A DNA stretch of 64,000 nucleotides from Candidatus Electrothrix communis (GTDB lineage: Bacteria > Desulfobacterota > Desulfobulbia > Desulfobulbales > Desulfobulbaceae): the NCBI GenBank assembly GCA_030644725.1, contig CP130629.1, forward strand, positions 3,549,501 to 3,613,500. The letters run 5' to 3'. Below are positions 16,676 to 25,989 of the stretch, one piece after another. Position numbers and translations under genes: made by a program. Each line of letters begins with the position of its first letter. Position 1 is the stretch's first letter. The notes beneath the pieces were generated by a model. It did not search any database. It had not been told where the DNA came from and saw only the letters and a list, made by a program, of their open reading frames with translations.

Positions 16676-18601
16676 TTGTCTATTCCTTTACTGCTGCAAG
16701 TCTGTGCAGCTCTCATTGCAGCTTTTCTCTTTTCCGCCTACACGGTTATAGGAACAGAGAGTAAGTGGACCTCCCTCATGCTTCTTGATACGGTCTCTCT
16801 TGCAGCTTTTTTTTATCTCTTCTTCCAGATTGTAACAAAAATAAAATCCGTCAAGATACGCATCGCGGTGGCGGCATGCATCAGTATTATCGTCAGTTTG
16901 ACCTTTATCGGCAATGTATTCTATTACCAGGTTTTTCACGATTGGGTGCATGCTGAACTCTTCGGCCAATGGAGTGTCGGGCTGTCCATACAAAGCAGTG
17001 TCTTTGAAAATGCAACGTGGAAGGAGATCTCCCTTGCCCTCTTTGTCCCGCTCATACTCTCTCTTCTTGCGGTACTTTGGAGAGATACACCGAAGAAATA
17101 CTCGAAAAGAGTTGGCTTGCTGATCGTAATCCTCTGTCTCTCCGTTCACTCTGTTGTCGTTTCCAAACATTTTGAACCCTCGGAACATAATTTTCTCGTC
17201 AACCTAGCAAGAGAGCTTGTCATCAAAAACTTTTCTTCCGAGGGAGATGCAATGCGGGGAAGTATCGACCCATCGCTCTACCCGGCTGTTGATACAAGCC
17301 GTTACATCGCCTCAACAGACAGTCGCTATCCCCTTATAAAAAACCCGAAGGAGCAACCCGGAGGCAGTTCTTTATCTCCAGAGGTCAAACAGCCTAATAT
17401 TGTGCTGATTCTGATGGAGTCGGTCCGGGCAAAGGAGTCAGGCGCATATGGGGCCAAGCTGAGCTTTACACCCGCATTCGATGAACTTGCTCAGCAAGGA
17501 ATGCTCTATAAAAACTTCTATGCAAACGGAACCCAAACCGTCCGGGGCGAGCTTTCCTTGCTCTGTTCTTTTTATCCGAACTACACGGGATCGCCGATCT
17601 ACATGAAGCGGCCAAACCTCAAGTTGAGTTCTCTGCCCGGTATCTTACAGGAGGATGGTTATAAGACCATGTGGATCAGCGGGTTTAAATCGAGTTATGC
17701 CAACAAAGATGGCTTTCTGAAAAAGCATGGTATTGAAGATCTTTATGATGGCAGCGACCTGGATCCGGCCAGTACCGAAAAAATTGGCTGGGGCTACTCG
17801 GACAGAGCGATCTTCTCTTATGCGGAATCAATCTTAGATAAGCAGAAAGAACCTTTTTTTGCCGAGATCATGACGCTCTCCAATCACTGGCCCTTTGATT
17901 TTGCCTATTCAGAGACGCCGGAGGCCCTGCCGGAGACGGCGGATGAAAAGTACAGCAACTACTGTCGCGGGATCTACTATACAGACTGGGCAATGGGTGA
18001 ATTCATGAAGAGGATGAAAAAGAAACCCTATTTTAACAATACCCTGTTCATCATAACCTCCGACCACGGTATTTGGTACTTTCCACCGGAAGAGAAGCTG
18101 ACCACAGTTGAAAAACAGGAGGCGTATTTCAGAATGCCCCTGCTCTTTTACGCACCAGCTCTCTTAGAGCCGAAGGTGTCTGGTATTGTGACAAGCCAGG
18201 TTGACGTTGCCCCGACCGTGTTGGACTTCCTCGGCATCCAGCGAAAAAATGCCTTCCTGGGACAGAGTATGCTTGATGAAAACCCGAGTCAGGAGCGCTT
18301 TGCCCTTATGCAGCATGTCATGAAATGGAGCTATCGTAGAGGGAAAGAGTATATCTATAGTTCCGGTTCAGAGGCCTTTGTTGAGCATTATCCGCCACCG
18401 CCCAAGGGCACTGCAATGAAGCGGTCTGATGAGCATCTCATCTTTACCTTACAGGAGGATCTCCTCCATAGAGGCGGTGAGCAATTTGTTTTTCATGGGG
18501 TTGATCAGGATCGTCAGGATAAAACGCAGTGGGTGATCAACCTGTTAAAATCAAATCAGGAGCTGCTGTTCAGTGATCGGATTTTTGATCGCTTGTATTG
18601 A
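16676..18601 (+). CDS. LtaS/MdoB-like sulfatase-fold membrane enzyme
   Basis: 641 residues. Four to five N-terminal transmembrane helices (about 1-165) precede an extracytoplasmic alkaline-phosphatase/sulfatase-fold domain. The metal-binding NIVLILMESVRAKESGAYG and the nucleophile-region ANGTQTVRGELS are present, as are SNHWPF and ITSDHGIWYF with the late metal ligands. Family members transfer phosphoglycerol or phosphoethanolamine to periplasmic glycans or lipids. The TTG start at 16676 is supported by GAGGAG seven bases upstream. It is monocistronic. Confidence 0.88.
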   Translation: MSIPLLLQVCAALIAAFLFSAYTVIGTESKWTSLMLLDTVSLAAFFYLFFQIVTKIKSVKIRIAVAACISIIVSLTFIGNVFYYQVFHDWVHAELFGQWSVGLSIQSSVFENATWKEISLALFVPLILSLLAVLWRDTPKKYSKRVGLLIVILCLSVHSVVVSKHFEPSEHNFLVNLARELVIKNFSSEGDAMRGSIDPSLYPAVDTSRYIASTDSRYPLIKNPKEQPGGSSLSPEVKQPNIVLILMESVRAKESGAYGAKLSFTPAFDELAQQGMLYKNFYANGTQTVRGELSLLCSFYPNYTGSPIYMKRPNLKLSSLPGILQEDGYKTMWISGFKSSYANKDGFLKKHGIEDLYDGSDLDPASTEKIGWGYSDRAIFSYAESILDKQKEPFFAEIMTLSNHWPFDFAYSETPEALPETADEKYSNYCRGIYYTDWAMGEFMKRMKKKPYFNNTLFIITSDHGIWYFPPEEKLTTVEKQEAYFRMPLLFYAPALLEPKVSGIVTSQVDVAPTVLDFLGIQRKNAFLGQSMLDENPSQERFALMQHVMKWSYRRGKEYIYSSGSEAFVEHYPPPPKGTAMKRSDEHLIFTLQEDLLHRGGEQFVFHGVDQDRQDKTQWVINLLKSNQELLFSDRIFDRLY

Positions 18602-18992
18602 TGAAAATGTACTGTTCTTTCTGGGCATGATTGGTGTTGGGTTCCTGCTGTTTCCGTTGAACAGGTCGAGTTGTTTGGTGATTCTTCAGGATGTGTTGAT
18701 AAGTGGAATTTCCTTGTCGCAGAAGGGAAAACAGTCGTATATCTCCTTTTTCTTAGGATAAATCTGTTCGTTGATCCTTGACAGGTATGGAAAAACAGTT
18801 TAAGCAGATTTATTGATTCTTAATTTCTGTAACTATCTTTTCTTCAAGAAAAAATTTAATCCCGGAGGTGGGGGATAGGAAGGGGAAAGAGATTTATCGG
18901 GTAGGTTTACCTGATAATAGAATATCATAGAAATCGTCCTTGGTAATGTCATTATCAGGGGATTATCACGGAAGGCTATCTGATAATCAATG
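18602..18992. other. Intergenic leader of the HNH cassette
   Basis: About 390 bp with no gene. A short overlapping frame at 18573-18761 has no coding character. The distal part carries four copies of a TGATAAT half-site (see separate entry). Confidence 0.5.
18910..18988. promoter_or_regulatory. Four TGATAATC half-sites forming two inverted repeats
   Basis: CCTGATAAT (18910-18918) pairs perfectly with ATTATCAGG (18951-18959). GATTATCA (18961-18968) pairs perfectly with TGATAATC (18981-18988). They may be operator sites for the HNH gene or a decayed recombination site at the left edge of the cassette. Confidence 0.5.
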
Positions 18993-18993
18993 G

Positions 18994-20007
18994 TTATGTG
19001 CGCTAGTAGGGAGCAATGAAAATACTATTTTGTAACGTAGGATGGATGAGAGATTATAATGGAATAAAAGGCGATTCCATTGAGCGTGGTGGTTCTTACA
19101 ATAAGGATTCTACAGGTCATGAGGTATGTAATTTTAGTAGTATACGGAGCAAGGTGTTTGGCTACGTTCAGCCTACAGGGCAAATAAAAATCGAAAAACT
19201 TGGTGCAGATAAAACAGCCAGTTTCGTTTCTGGGGTTACAGTTGTTTGGACAGCTGGTCCTGAAACAGGTGGTACAGCTGTTATTGGCTGGTATAAAAAT
19301 GCCACAGTATATCGCGATTATCAAGAATTAGAGAATAGAACTAAAATTCAAAAAGATAATGAGTTAACCAATTATAGAGTTGAAGCGAAGGCAAAAGATG
19401 TCACACTTCTTCTACCAGAAGAGAGGACTTTATTAATTCCGCGAGCAGTCAAAGGCGGAATTGGACAGAGTAATGTTTGGTATGCCGATGCACCAGAAAG
19501 CAAGGTACATGTAAAGAAAGTTCTGACACTCATTGACAAAGGATTTAGTAAAGAATTACCCGATGTTGATCGATTCATGGCATCCAAAGAAGGAAACCCG
19601 AGGCTCGTTGCCCATCTTAAGCGAGAAAGAAATCAAACCATAGTAAAGGAGAAGAAAAAACAAGCTCTCGATAACACGGGAAAAGTTAGTTGCGAAGTAT
19701 GTAGTTTTGACTTTTATTCAGTCTTCGGAGCGATTGGTGAAGGCTTTTGTGAAGTTCATCACTTGCAACCATTATCGAAATCCGATGGGGAAGTGAATAC
19801 AACGCTTGAAGATTTGGCAATTGTTTGCTCAAACTGCCATAGGATTTTGCACCGTCAAAATCCTATGCTGACTATAGAGCGACTCAAAAAGGTAATAAGT
19901 AAAAATAACACATAACCAGGAACTTCACCGCAACAAAAAGGTGTCGGGTATTGCCATCATCTTGCTACGCTTTAAATTCGCTCTTTTTTGTCCGGTGAGT
20001 TTGGTCG
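18994..20007 (+). mobile_element. Integron-type gene cassette carrying an HNH nuclease
   Basis: The left junction G^TTATGT (18993-18999) is the exact complement of the R'' box ACATAAC (19910-19916) of the attC at the right end, as expected for an inserted cassette whose circular attC joins both ends. The right cut would be at G^TTAGGC (20007). One gene fills the cassette in the usual orientation and its stop codon lies inside R''. No integrase gene is in the window, so this may be part of a CALIN (cassettes lacking a nearby integrase). Confidence 0.72.
19016..19915 (+). CDS. HNH endonuclease (McrA-like C-terminus)
   Basis: 299 residues. The C-terminal HNH zinc-finger nuclease is clear: CEVCSFDFYSVFG, then GFCEVHHLQPLSK, then LEDLAIVCSNCHRILHR. 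This arrangement occurs in McrA-type and other restriction endonucleases. The N-terminal 200 residues are not recognised and may be a DNA- or modification-reading domain (for example KVFGYVQPTGQIKIEKLGA, TAVIGWYKNATVYR). AGGGAG precedes the ATG. Base composition is AT-richer than the core genes. A defence role is plausible from the domain and cassette location; it is not shown. Confidence 0.88.
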   Translation: MKILFCNVGWMRDYNGIKGDSIERGGSYNKDSTGHEVCNFSSIRSKVFGYVQPTGQIKIEKLGADKTASFVSGVTVVWTAGPETGGTAVIGWYKNATVYRDYQELENRTKIQKDNELTNYRVEAKAKDVTLLLPEERTLLIPRAVKGGIGQSNVWYADAPESKVHVKKVLTLIDKGFSKELPDVDRFMASKEGNPRLVAHLKRERNQTIVKEKKKQALDNTGKVSCEVCSFDFYSVFGAIGEGFCEVHHLQPLSKSDGEVNTTLEDLAIVCSNCHRILHRQNPMLTIERLKKVISKNNT

Positions 20008-20013
20008 TTAGGC
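19910..20013 (+). repeat. attC recombination site (104 nt)
   Basis: Order: R'' ACATAAC (19910-19916), spacer, L'' ACTTCACCG (19922-19930), a variable centre, L' CGGTGAGT (19993-20000), spacer TGGTC, R' GTTAGGC (20007-20013, matching GTTRRRY). L'' and L' pair with a single unpaired T, the extrahelical base typical of attC. Pairing continues inward (ACAAAAA/TTTTTTGT). This layout is hard to explain otherwise. Confidence 0.8.
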
Positions 20014-20112
20014 GCAAACCGCTAACGTACACTCCATGTTTTCGGGACGACATACCTCTATAAAAAACTACAAGAATATATGAACGACTCAGCAGATGAA
20101 GTGGCATGAGAG

Positions 20113-21363
20113 ATGAATCTGAGGATCACCAAGCATGGGGAATCGCCAAGCGAACAGACTCTCCTTTTGTTGAGTCACGCTGATCAACAATCACATCAAG
20201 ACCGAGTGGAGACGGCCTATTACGAGAAAAAACGTCTCGTGATCAGTGATGCTGCATCGGGCTCATATCAAGATGACTCGCTGTTTGCAATAATGGGCTT
20301 CAGAGTTGCTGAGCACATAAATCGTAAAAGTATCAGTGAAGCATTAGAGGCAGGTGGTGCAAAAATCCATGAACAGCACTTTACCCCGCTGATGTCTCGC
20401 CATGAGTTGTCTCAGGGGACACAGAAACATCTGGATGAGCTGGAGTGGCAGGACGGCAAGGCAATGGCGGAAGGAGTTGTTTTGTTTGCTGCCGATGGCG
20501 GTGAATGGCCTGTTCCCGGAATAGTCTGTCAGCGTTTTGCACGGTATGTGAGAAGATACTTCGGGGGGCATCCGGCAATCATCCGTCGTATAGCTACTGC
20601 TGAATCATTGCCGAAACGACTTGAGGTTATATCCTGGTTTGGAGACAAACAGGATAGTAATACCATTGAAATCATGCATAGCACTCAGGCCTCATCTATA
20701 AAGTTATCCGAAACTTCTATGCTGTCAAGGGACTTCGGGGATGACCAACTTGCCCGATGCATGGAAGCAGCATACCACAGCGGCCCAATCTGCGACGCTG
20801 ATTTTGAAAAAAATTTGGCCCGTATTCGAGGGGACTTGGAGAAAGAACGATGGTTTCCCGCCCTGCTAGGCGTTTTAACACTCGGATGGTCTCATCCTAT
20901 AGCAACCATTCCGCAGGATCTGTTCAGTCTTTTGCAGCCGCTCAGCAAGGTAGACACTACGGCGGCACAATGTTGCGCGATGCTGGAGAGGATGCGGCAG
21001 AGACAGGGAGATTTGGATATCGCAAAATTGACGGAAGAAATTCAACAAATGCGAAAAGATGCTGGCGACCGTGCCTATGTTTTGGATATTTTCCTCGGTA
21101 CCTTTTTGATAGATGAAGAACCGAGCCAGGCGATTAGCGCATATCTTGCTGGCCTTCAGGGGGCCCCTCGCCTTGTTAGCCCTTACCATGACTTGGGCTT
21201 GCTATTTGAGAGAAAGTATAAACACAATGATGCATATAGATGCTGGGATTTTACCAGATGGCTTTCCCCGAACCATCCGATCATGAGTGACGTGGAGGCC
21301 CGTGAACACGATATCCTTGCGGTAGAGGCGGAGGCACCGTTCGGGCAATTTGTTTCAGTATAG
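20113..21363 (+). CDS. Unrecognised 416-residue protein
   Basis: No family recognised. It is soluble, without signal peptide or membrane segments. The C-terminal third (about 260-405) is helical with a TPR-like feel (AISAYLAGLQ, SPYHDLGLLFERKYKHNDAYRCWDFTRWLSPNHP). The N-terminal half contains LVISDAASGSYQDDSLFAIMGFRVAEHI. It starts 100 bp after the attC, so it could be the next cassette's gene, but no attC with the matching GCCTAAC R'' box follows it. A strong hairpin ends it at 21436. Ribosome site is weak (GAGA). Confidence 0.65.
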   Translation: MNLRITKHGESPSEQTLLLLSHADQQSHQDRVETAYYEKKRLVISDAASGSYQDDSLFAIMGFRVAEHINRKSISEALEAGGAKIHEQHFTPLMSRHELSQGTQKHLDELEWQDGKAMAEGVVLFAADGGEWPVPGIVCQRFARYVRRYFGGHPAIIRRIATAESLPKRLEVISWFGDKQDSNTIEIMHSTQASSIKLSETSMLSRDFGDDQLARCMEAAYHSGPICDADFEKNLARIRGDLEKERWFPALLGVLTLGWSHPIATIPQDLFSLLQPLSKVDTTAAQCCAMLERMRQRQGDLDIAKLTEEIQQMRKDAGDRAYVLDIFLGTFLIDEEPSQAISAYLAGLQGAPRLVSPYHDLGLLFERKYKHNDAYRCWDFTRWLSPNHPIMSDVEAREHDILAVEAEAPFGQFVSV

Positions 21364-21435
21364 TTGAGAAGGGGGGTGAGGCCACGTTTATTTTACGTTT
21401 TATATCATTACGTTAAACCGTTGTAAAAACATGGT

Positions 21436-21462
21436 TGCTCAACTGGCAGAGCCAGTTGAGCA
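21436..21462. terminator. Perfect 12-bp hairpin between convergent genes
   Basis: TGCTCAACTGGC (21436-21447) and its exact complement (21451-21462) with a 3-nt loop, between the plus-strand 416-residue gene and the minus-strand OmpA-like gene. Probably a bidirectional terminator. Confidence 0.8.
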
Positions 21463-21529
21463 TAGATTTCAATCAGAAGTCAAGGGCTTTGACGTTGAAA
21501 TAAAGACACGGAGCATGTCGAGATATCAG

Positions 21530-22327
21530 TTAGTTAACAACTGTAATCTCTACTCTTCTATTAACCGCACTGAGCGGGTTATAAGGATCCAGTAGTTGAT
21601 CTTCCCCCATGCCTATAGGGATAATCCTTTGCGGAGAGATGCCGTGAACCTGGGTCAGATAACGGGCTGCACTGTATGCCCGCCTCATGGACAATGCTCT
21701 GTTATACGCTCGGGAACCGGCTGCATCCGTATGCCCGATAAGCTGAATGCGGGAATGCCGTAACCTTGTATCCCGCAAGGCGATGACCAATTCATCCAGC
21801 TGACGTCGTGCTACTGGTAGCAATTCTTCGGAATCATAGATAAATTGAACAGCAGAAAGCGTAACGGAACGAGTCGGCGATGGAGGTGTCTGTACCACTT
21901 GGACTGGACGTATATTTGGTTGCTGAATGGGCTCCTGTAGAGGTAGCGGAGGCGGAACACTTGGATATTGAATAACTTCCTGCCGGGGTATGACCGGCAC
22001 CGTAGGTGGCGGAGGCACTTGACGATATACCACTTGCGGGATTGGCTTTACCGGCACAACAACAGGGCGGGGGAGAAGAGGCAGCGCATGTGGCGGAGGT
22101 ACTTGACGAGGCACCACTTTCGGGATTGGCCTAACTGGTACAACAGGCGGGGGAGCAAGGCCTCGGGCACGCCTTACCGGCTTGGCGGGCGGCGGGGGAG
22201 CAAGTCTCCTAATGAGATCCCTGGCAGGTTTGACAGGAGGTTGAGCAAAAGAAACATACCAAGGGCAGAGAGTCGCTGCTGTCCAGACAACTGCACTAAA
22301 CAACATTACCAGTCGTTTTCTCAACAT
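21530..22327 (-). CDS. OmpA-family outer-membrane/peptidoglycan-associated protein with proline repeats
   Basis: 265 residues. Signal peptide (MLRKRLVMLFSAVVWTAATLCPWYVSFA), then a proline-rich linker with imperfect repeats of the type VVPVRPIPKVVPRQVPPPP (about residues 55-115), then an OmpA_C peptidoglycan-binding domain (LSAVQFIYDSEELLP, LIGHTDAAGSRAYNRALSMRRA, RVEITVVN). Asp in GHTD and Arg in MRRA are the diaminopimelate ligands. There is no beta-barrel, so it is probably periplasmic, spanning to the wall. Monocistronic. Confidence 0.88.
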   Translation of the reverse strand: MLRKRLVMLFSAVVWTAATLCPWYVSFAQPPVKPARDLIRRLAPPPPAKPVRRARGLAPPPVVPVRPIPKVVPRQVPPPHALPLLPRPVVVPVKPIPQVVYRQVPPPPTVPVIPRQEVIQYPSVPPPLPLQEPIQQPNIRPVQVVQTPPSPTRSVTLSAVQFIYDSEELLPVARRQLDELVIALRDTRLRHSRIQLIGHTDAAGSRAYNRALSMRRAYSAARYLTQVHGISPQRIIPIGMGEDQLLDPYNPLSAVNRRVEITVVN

Positions 22328-22370
22328 ATCATATCCTTTTGAGGGTAATCATTTTTGGTCACGAGGTTAT

Positions 22371-22410
22371 TGAAGGGGGGGGGGAAAGGGAGGGTCTGTT
22401 CCCCCCTTCA
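22371..22410 (-). terminator. Hairpin downstream of argBD
   Basis: TGAAGGGGGG (22371-22380) and CCCCCCTTCA (22401-22410) form a perfect 10-bp stem; a G10 run lies in the 5' arm. Likely terminator for the minus-strand arginine genes, or a hot spot for length variation. Confidence 0.6.
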
Positions 22411-22489
22411 TTTCCGGTCAGCAGAAAGAAAATAGGAAATCTCTCGGTTGCCTTCACCGAATCATTGTCTACCTGAGTCTGTATAAGGA

Positions 22490-23701
22490 TTAGGCAATAG
22501 CAGTCAAAACCTCCTTCAGCTGCTCTATAAGAAGATCAATATCCTTCCGGCTCACGGTCAAGGGCGGAATAAAACGCAGCACCCGCATCCCAGCAAAATT
22601 GATCAGGCAACCCCGCTCAAACAGCTGCTGAACAACTTCTGCCCCGTGCTCAATCCCCTTTTCTGTCAAGACCAGAGCAAGGAGCATACCGCTGCCGCGA
22701 ACGCCGGAACAGAGCTGCGGGAATTCTTCCGCAACTTTTTCCAGGCGGTGGATAAAATATGCGCTCCGTTCCTGAACAGCATCGAAAAAGCCATCAGCCA
22801 GCATGGTTTTCATTACCGCAACGCCAGCTGCGGCAGCCACCGGATTACCGCCAAAGGTGGAGGCATGGGTGCCCACCGTGAAGGAGGCAGCGATATCAGA
22901 TCGGGTCAGCATGGCCCCAACAGGAAGACCATTACCCAAGGCTTTGGCCAAGGTCATGATATCCGGGGTAACGCCCAGTTGCTCATAGGCAAACAGGGTG
23001 CCGGTCCGTCCCATTCCGGTTTGTACCTCATCAAAGATAAGGAGCAGATTATGCTTATCGCAGAGGCTCCGTATTTTCTGTAAATAGGCAGGTTCTAGGG
23101 GGCGTACACCGCTCTCGCCCTGAAGGGGTTCACAGAGGATAGCACAGGTACTAGGATTGATCAGTTTTTCCAACTCATCAGGATCTCCGAAATCCGCATG
23201 AACAAAACCGGCAGGCATGGGCTCAAAACCCTGCTGAAATTTGGGCTGGCCTGTGGCCGCAACCGTGGCCAGGGTCCGGCCGTGAAAGGAACCGGAGAGC
23301 GAAATTATTTCATAGCGGCCCTTGCCACTATGGATCCGAGCCAGCTTGATTGCTGCTTCATTGGCCTCGGCACCGGAGTTGGCCATGAAAACCCGATCAG
23401 CAAAGCTGTTGGTGATGAGTAGTTCAGCCAGTTCAGTTTGCGGCTCGGTGTAAAAGAGGTTGGAGACATGCATGAGCGTCTTCGCCTGCGTACACACCGC
23501 CTCTGTGACCGCCGGATGGCAATGTCCTAAAGAGCAGACAGCGATACCTGCGAGGAAATCCAGGTACTCTCTACCGTCCGCATCCCACAGCCTGCACCCT
23601 TCTCCCCGCACCATAGCTGCCGGAAATCGGCTGTAGGTCCCTGCAAACACGGCATCACCTTTTTCTTTCCATTCCGAATTATTCATCGCTGTTGCTGTCA
23701 T
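22490..23701 (-). CDS. argD: Acetylornithine aminotransferase
   Basis: PLP-dependent class III aminotransferase (403 residues) of arginine synthesis; converts N-acetylglutamate semialdehyde to N-acetylornithine and may also act in lysine synthesis. Motifs: [55 protein letters not shown] and the PLP-lysine region [15 protein letters not shown] near 253. The start overlaps the end of argB by 4 bp (ATGA), so translation is coupled. Confidence 0.96.
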   Translation of the reverse strand: MTATAMNNSEWKEKGDAVFAGTYSRFPAAMVRGEGCRLWDADGREYLDFLAGIAVCSLGHCHPAVTEAVCTQAKTLMHVSNLFYTEPQTELAELLITNSFADRVFMANSGAEANEAAIKLARIHSGKGRYEIISLSGSFHGRTLATVAATGQPKFQQGFEPMPAGFVHADFGDPDELEKLINPSTCAILCEPLQGESGVRPLEPAYLQKIRSLCDKHNLLLIFDEVQTGMGRTGTLFAYEQLGVTPDIMTLAKALGNGLPVGAMLTRSDIAASFTVGTHASTFGGNPVAAAAGVAVMKTMLADGFFDAVQERSAYFIHRLEKVAEEFPQLCSGVRGSGMLLALVLTEKGIEHGAEVVQQLFERGCLINFAGMRVLRFIPPLTVSRKDIDLLIEQLKEVLTAIA

Positions 23702-24582
23702 GCTGTAATCTCCGTACCGATACCTTTATGGGTGAAAATTTCTAGCAGGATGGCGTGTTCCTGCCGCCCGTCAACGATATGGGCCTTATTGACTCCGCTT
23801 TCAAGGGCGGAAGCGCAACAGCGGAGTTTCGGAATCATCCCGCCGCTGATCACCCCGTCCTCAATCATCTGCTCAATAGAGTCCTTTCTGATGGAAGAAA
23901 GAAGGGTGCCTTCGTGGTCCTTCACCCCTTCCACATCAGTCAGCAGGATGAGCTTGACTGCATCCAGCTCGGCAGCAATGGCTCCGGCCACTAGATCGGC
24001 ATTGATATTATAGGCCTGTCCGTCTTCACCCACCCCGACCGGAGCAATGACCGGGATAAAATCCTGGGCATCCAAGGTCTCAAGAATCTCAGGATTCACC
24101 TTGGTCACCTCACCTACCCGGCCAAGATCAATGAGTTCTGGTGGAGCGTTTTCCGCTTCCGGTTTCCCGAGCATCTTCATTTTTTTCGCCTGGACAAGAT
24201 CACCGTCCCGTCCAGAGAGTCCCACCGCCTTACCGCCACAATGGTTGATCAGACCGACGATTTCCTTATTCACCTTACCGACCAGCACCATCTCCACCAC
24301 ATCCATAGTCTCGCCATCCGTGACCCGCATGCCCTGAATATAGTTGGAGGTGATCTGCATCTTTTCCAAAAACTTATTGATCTGTGGTCCGCCGCCGTGG
24401 ACAACCACAGGATTCAGGCCGATGTATTTGAGGAGAATAACATCCAGAGCAAAATTCTTCTTCAGCTCCTCGTCCACCATAGCGTGACCGCCGTATTTGA
24501 TCACCACTGTTTTATGGTTAAACTCTCGTATGTAGGGCAAGGATTCTATTAATACCTTGGCCTTGGCTACTTCATGTTCCAT
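23698..24582 (-). CDS. argB: Acetylglutamate kinase
   Basis: Second step of arginine synthesis: phosphorylates N-acetylglutamate. 294 residues of the amino-acid-kinase family. [34 protein letters not shown] and [25 protein letters not shown] are diagnostic. The extended N-terminal helix ([18 protein letters not shown]) is typical of arginine-sensitive hexameric enzymes, suggesting feedback inhibition. Operon order argB-argD. Confidence 0.96.
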   Translation of the reverse strand: MEHEVAKAKVLIESLPYIREFNHKTVVIKYGGHAMVDEELKKNFALDVILLKYIGLNPVVVHGGGPQINKFLEKMQITSNYIQGMRVTDGETMDVVEMVLVGKVNKEIVGLINHCGGKAVGLSGRDGDLVQAKKMKMLGKPEAENAPPELIDLGRVGEVTKVNPEILETLDAQDFIPVIAPVGVGEDGQAYNINADLVAGAIAAELDAVKLILLTDVEGVKDHEGTLLSSIRKDSIEQMIEDGVISGGMIPKLRCCASALESGVNKAHIVDGRQEHAILLEIFTHKGIGTEITA

Positions 24583-24627
24583 AATATGCTCCGATTTTCT
24601 TTTTTGAAAATAGGCCGTGTTGTTACA

Positions 24628-25725
24628 TCAGACATTAAAACGGAAGAGAATGCAGTCCCCGTCCTTGACCACATACTCTTTACCTTCAGAACGCATCAAG
24701 CCTTTGTCCTTGGCCGCAGGTTCAGAGCCGCAGGCGATATAATCCTCATAGGCAATGACCTCGGCCCGGATAAAGCCTCGCTCAAAATCCGTATGAATTT
24801 TTCCAGCTGCTCCAGGCCCGGTTGTCCCCTTGGTGATGGTCCAGGCTCTGGTCTCCTTTTCGCCCACCGTGAAATAGGTGATCAGCCCCAGGAGGTCATA
24901 CCCAGCATGAATAAGGCGATGCAGGCCCGGCTCTTCCATGCCCATATCGGCAAGGAACTCCTGTTGCTCCTCCGCATCCAGCAGGCTGAGTTCCTGCTCA
25001 ATGGCCCCGGCAATGGTCACGACAGAAGCACCTTCCTTTTCGGCAACCTCCTTGAGTCGATCGACAAAATCATTGCCATCGGCAATATCTTCATCGCTGA
25101 CATTGGCCACATAGAGGACCGGTTTCGTGGTCAGCAGGCAGAGGTCACGCATTAACTCCCGTTGCTGATCTGTTTCCGGCTCCAAGTTTCTGGCCGGTTT
25201 GCCCTCATCAAGAATTCCTTGCAGCTGTTCCAGAAAAGCAGCCTCAGCTATAAATTTTTTATCTCCCGATTTTGCCTGGCTTGCTGCCTTCTTGTGCCGC
25301 TTGCTTACAGTATCCAGGTCGGCCATGACCAATTCCATAGTGATGACTTCCAAGTCCCGGATGGGATCAACAGAGCCGTCCACATGGACGATATTATCGT
25401 CCTCAAAGCAGCGGACAACATGAAGAATGGCATCCACTTGGCGGATATGGCCAAGGAACTGATTGCCCAAGCCCTCGCCCTGACAGGCACCTTTGACCAG
25501 CCCGGCAATATCGACAAACTCCATTGGAGTGGGAACCTTACTGCGGGTCTTGGCCAGATCCGCTAATATATCAAGGCGCTTATCCGGCACCGGCACCACG
25601 CCTACATTGGGCTCAATTGTGCAAAAAGGATAATTTTCCGCTTCAATAGCAGCTGCTGTTAACGCATTAAAGATGGTTGATTTTCCCACATTGGGCAGGC
25701 CGACAATGCCGCATTGAAACCCCAT
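24628..25725 (-). CDS. ychF: YchF/Obg-family redox-regulated ATPase
   Basis: 365 residues of the universal TRAFAC P-loop protein YchF (human OLA1), which prefers ATP and binds the ribosome; linked to oxidative-stress regulation. Walker A is GLPNVGKSTIFNAL at the N-terminus and switch II is VDIAGLVKGA. The G4 position reads NVSDED instead of NKxD, the family's ATP-type substitution. The C-terminal TGS-like domain (YFTVGEKETRAWTITKGTTGPGAAGKIH) is intact. The gap to argB is 45 bp. Confidence 0.96.
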   Translation of the reverse strand: MGFQCGIVGLPNVGKSTIFNALTAAAIEAENYPFCTIEPNVGVVPVPDKRLDILADLAKTRSKVPTPMEFVDIAGLVKGACQGEGLGNQFLGHIRQVDAILHVVRCFEDDNIVHVDGSVDPIRDLEVITMELVMADLDTVSKRHKKAASQAKSGDKKFIAEAAFLEQLQGILDEGKPARNLEPETDQQRELMRDLCLLTTKPVLYVANVSDEDIADGNDFVDRLKEVAEKEGASVVTIAGAIEQELSLLDAEEQQEFLADMGMEEPGLHRLIHAGYDLLGLITYFTVGEKETRAWTITKGTTGPGAAGKIHTDFERGFIRAEVIAYEDYIACGSEPAAKDKGLMRSEGKEYVVKDGDCILFRFNV

Positions 25726-25989
25726 AGCTCTCTCTGTTTTTCGTTAAAATATTATTGGTAACTGTAGAATGAATTCTTCCTCCCGAAACAAGGGAGGAGG
25801 AATATGAAATTATTTTCTACAAGATATTATAAACACACATCCATCCCCTCTGGGGAGGGACAACAAAACATGAAAATTGTCGGGCGACTCCGAGGAGTCA
25901 CCGGAACTTTCATATAAAATAAATAAAGGGGGATGAGCCCCGAAGCCTCCTAAAGATGCTTCCTGAAAATAATCGTCATGATGTTCTTT
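25726..25989. other. Intergenic with inverted repeats
   Basis: 264 bp. A near-perfect 12-bp inverted repeat (25773-25784 with 25792-25803) lies in the ychF leader. Shorter palindromes (CGACTCCGAGGAGTC) follow near 25885. No gene is seen. Confidence 0.45.

Noticed and set aside
18573-18761. 62-residue hydrophobic frame overlapping the sulfatase end
   Set aside because: No ribosome site and it shares most of its 5' end with the sulfatase in another frame; composition alone is not enough.
18993-18999. A full attC immediately left of the HNH cassette
   Set aside because: The left junction fits, but I could not find paired L boxes with a YAAC R'' box upstream; only TGATAATC inverted repeats are there.
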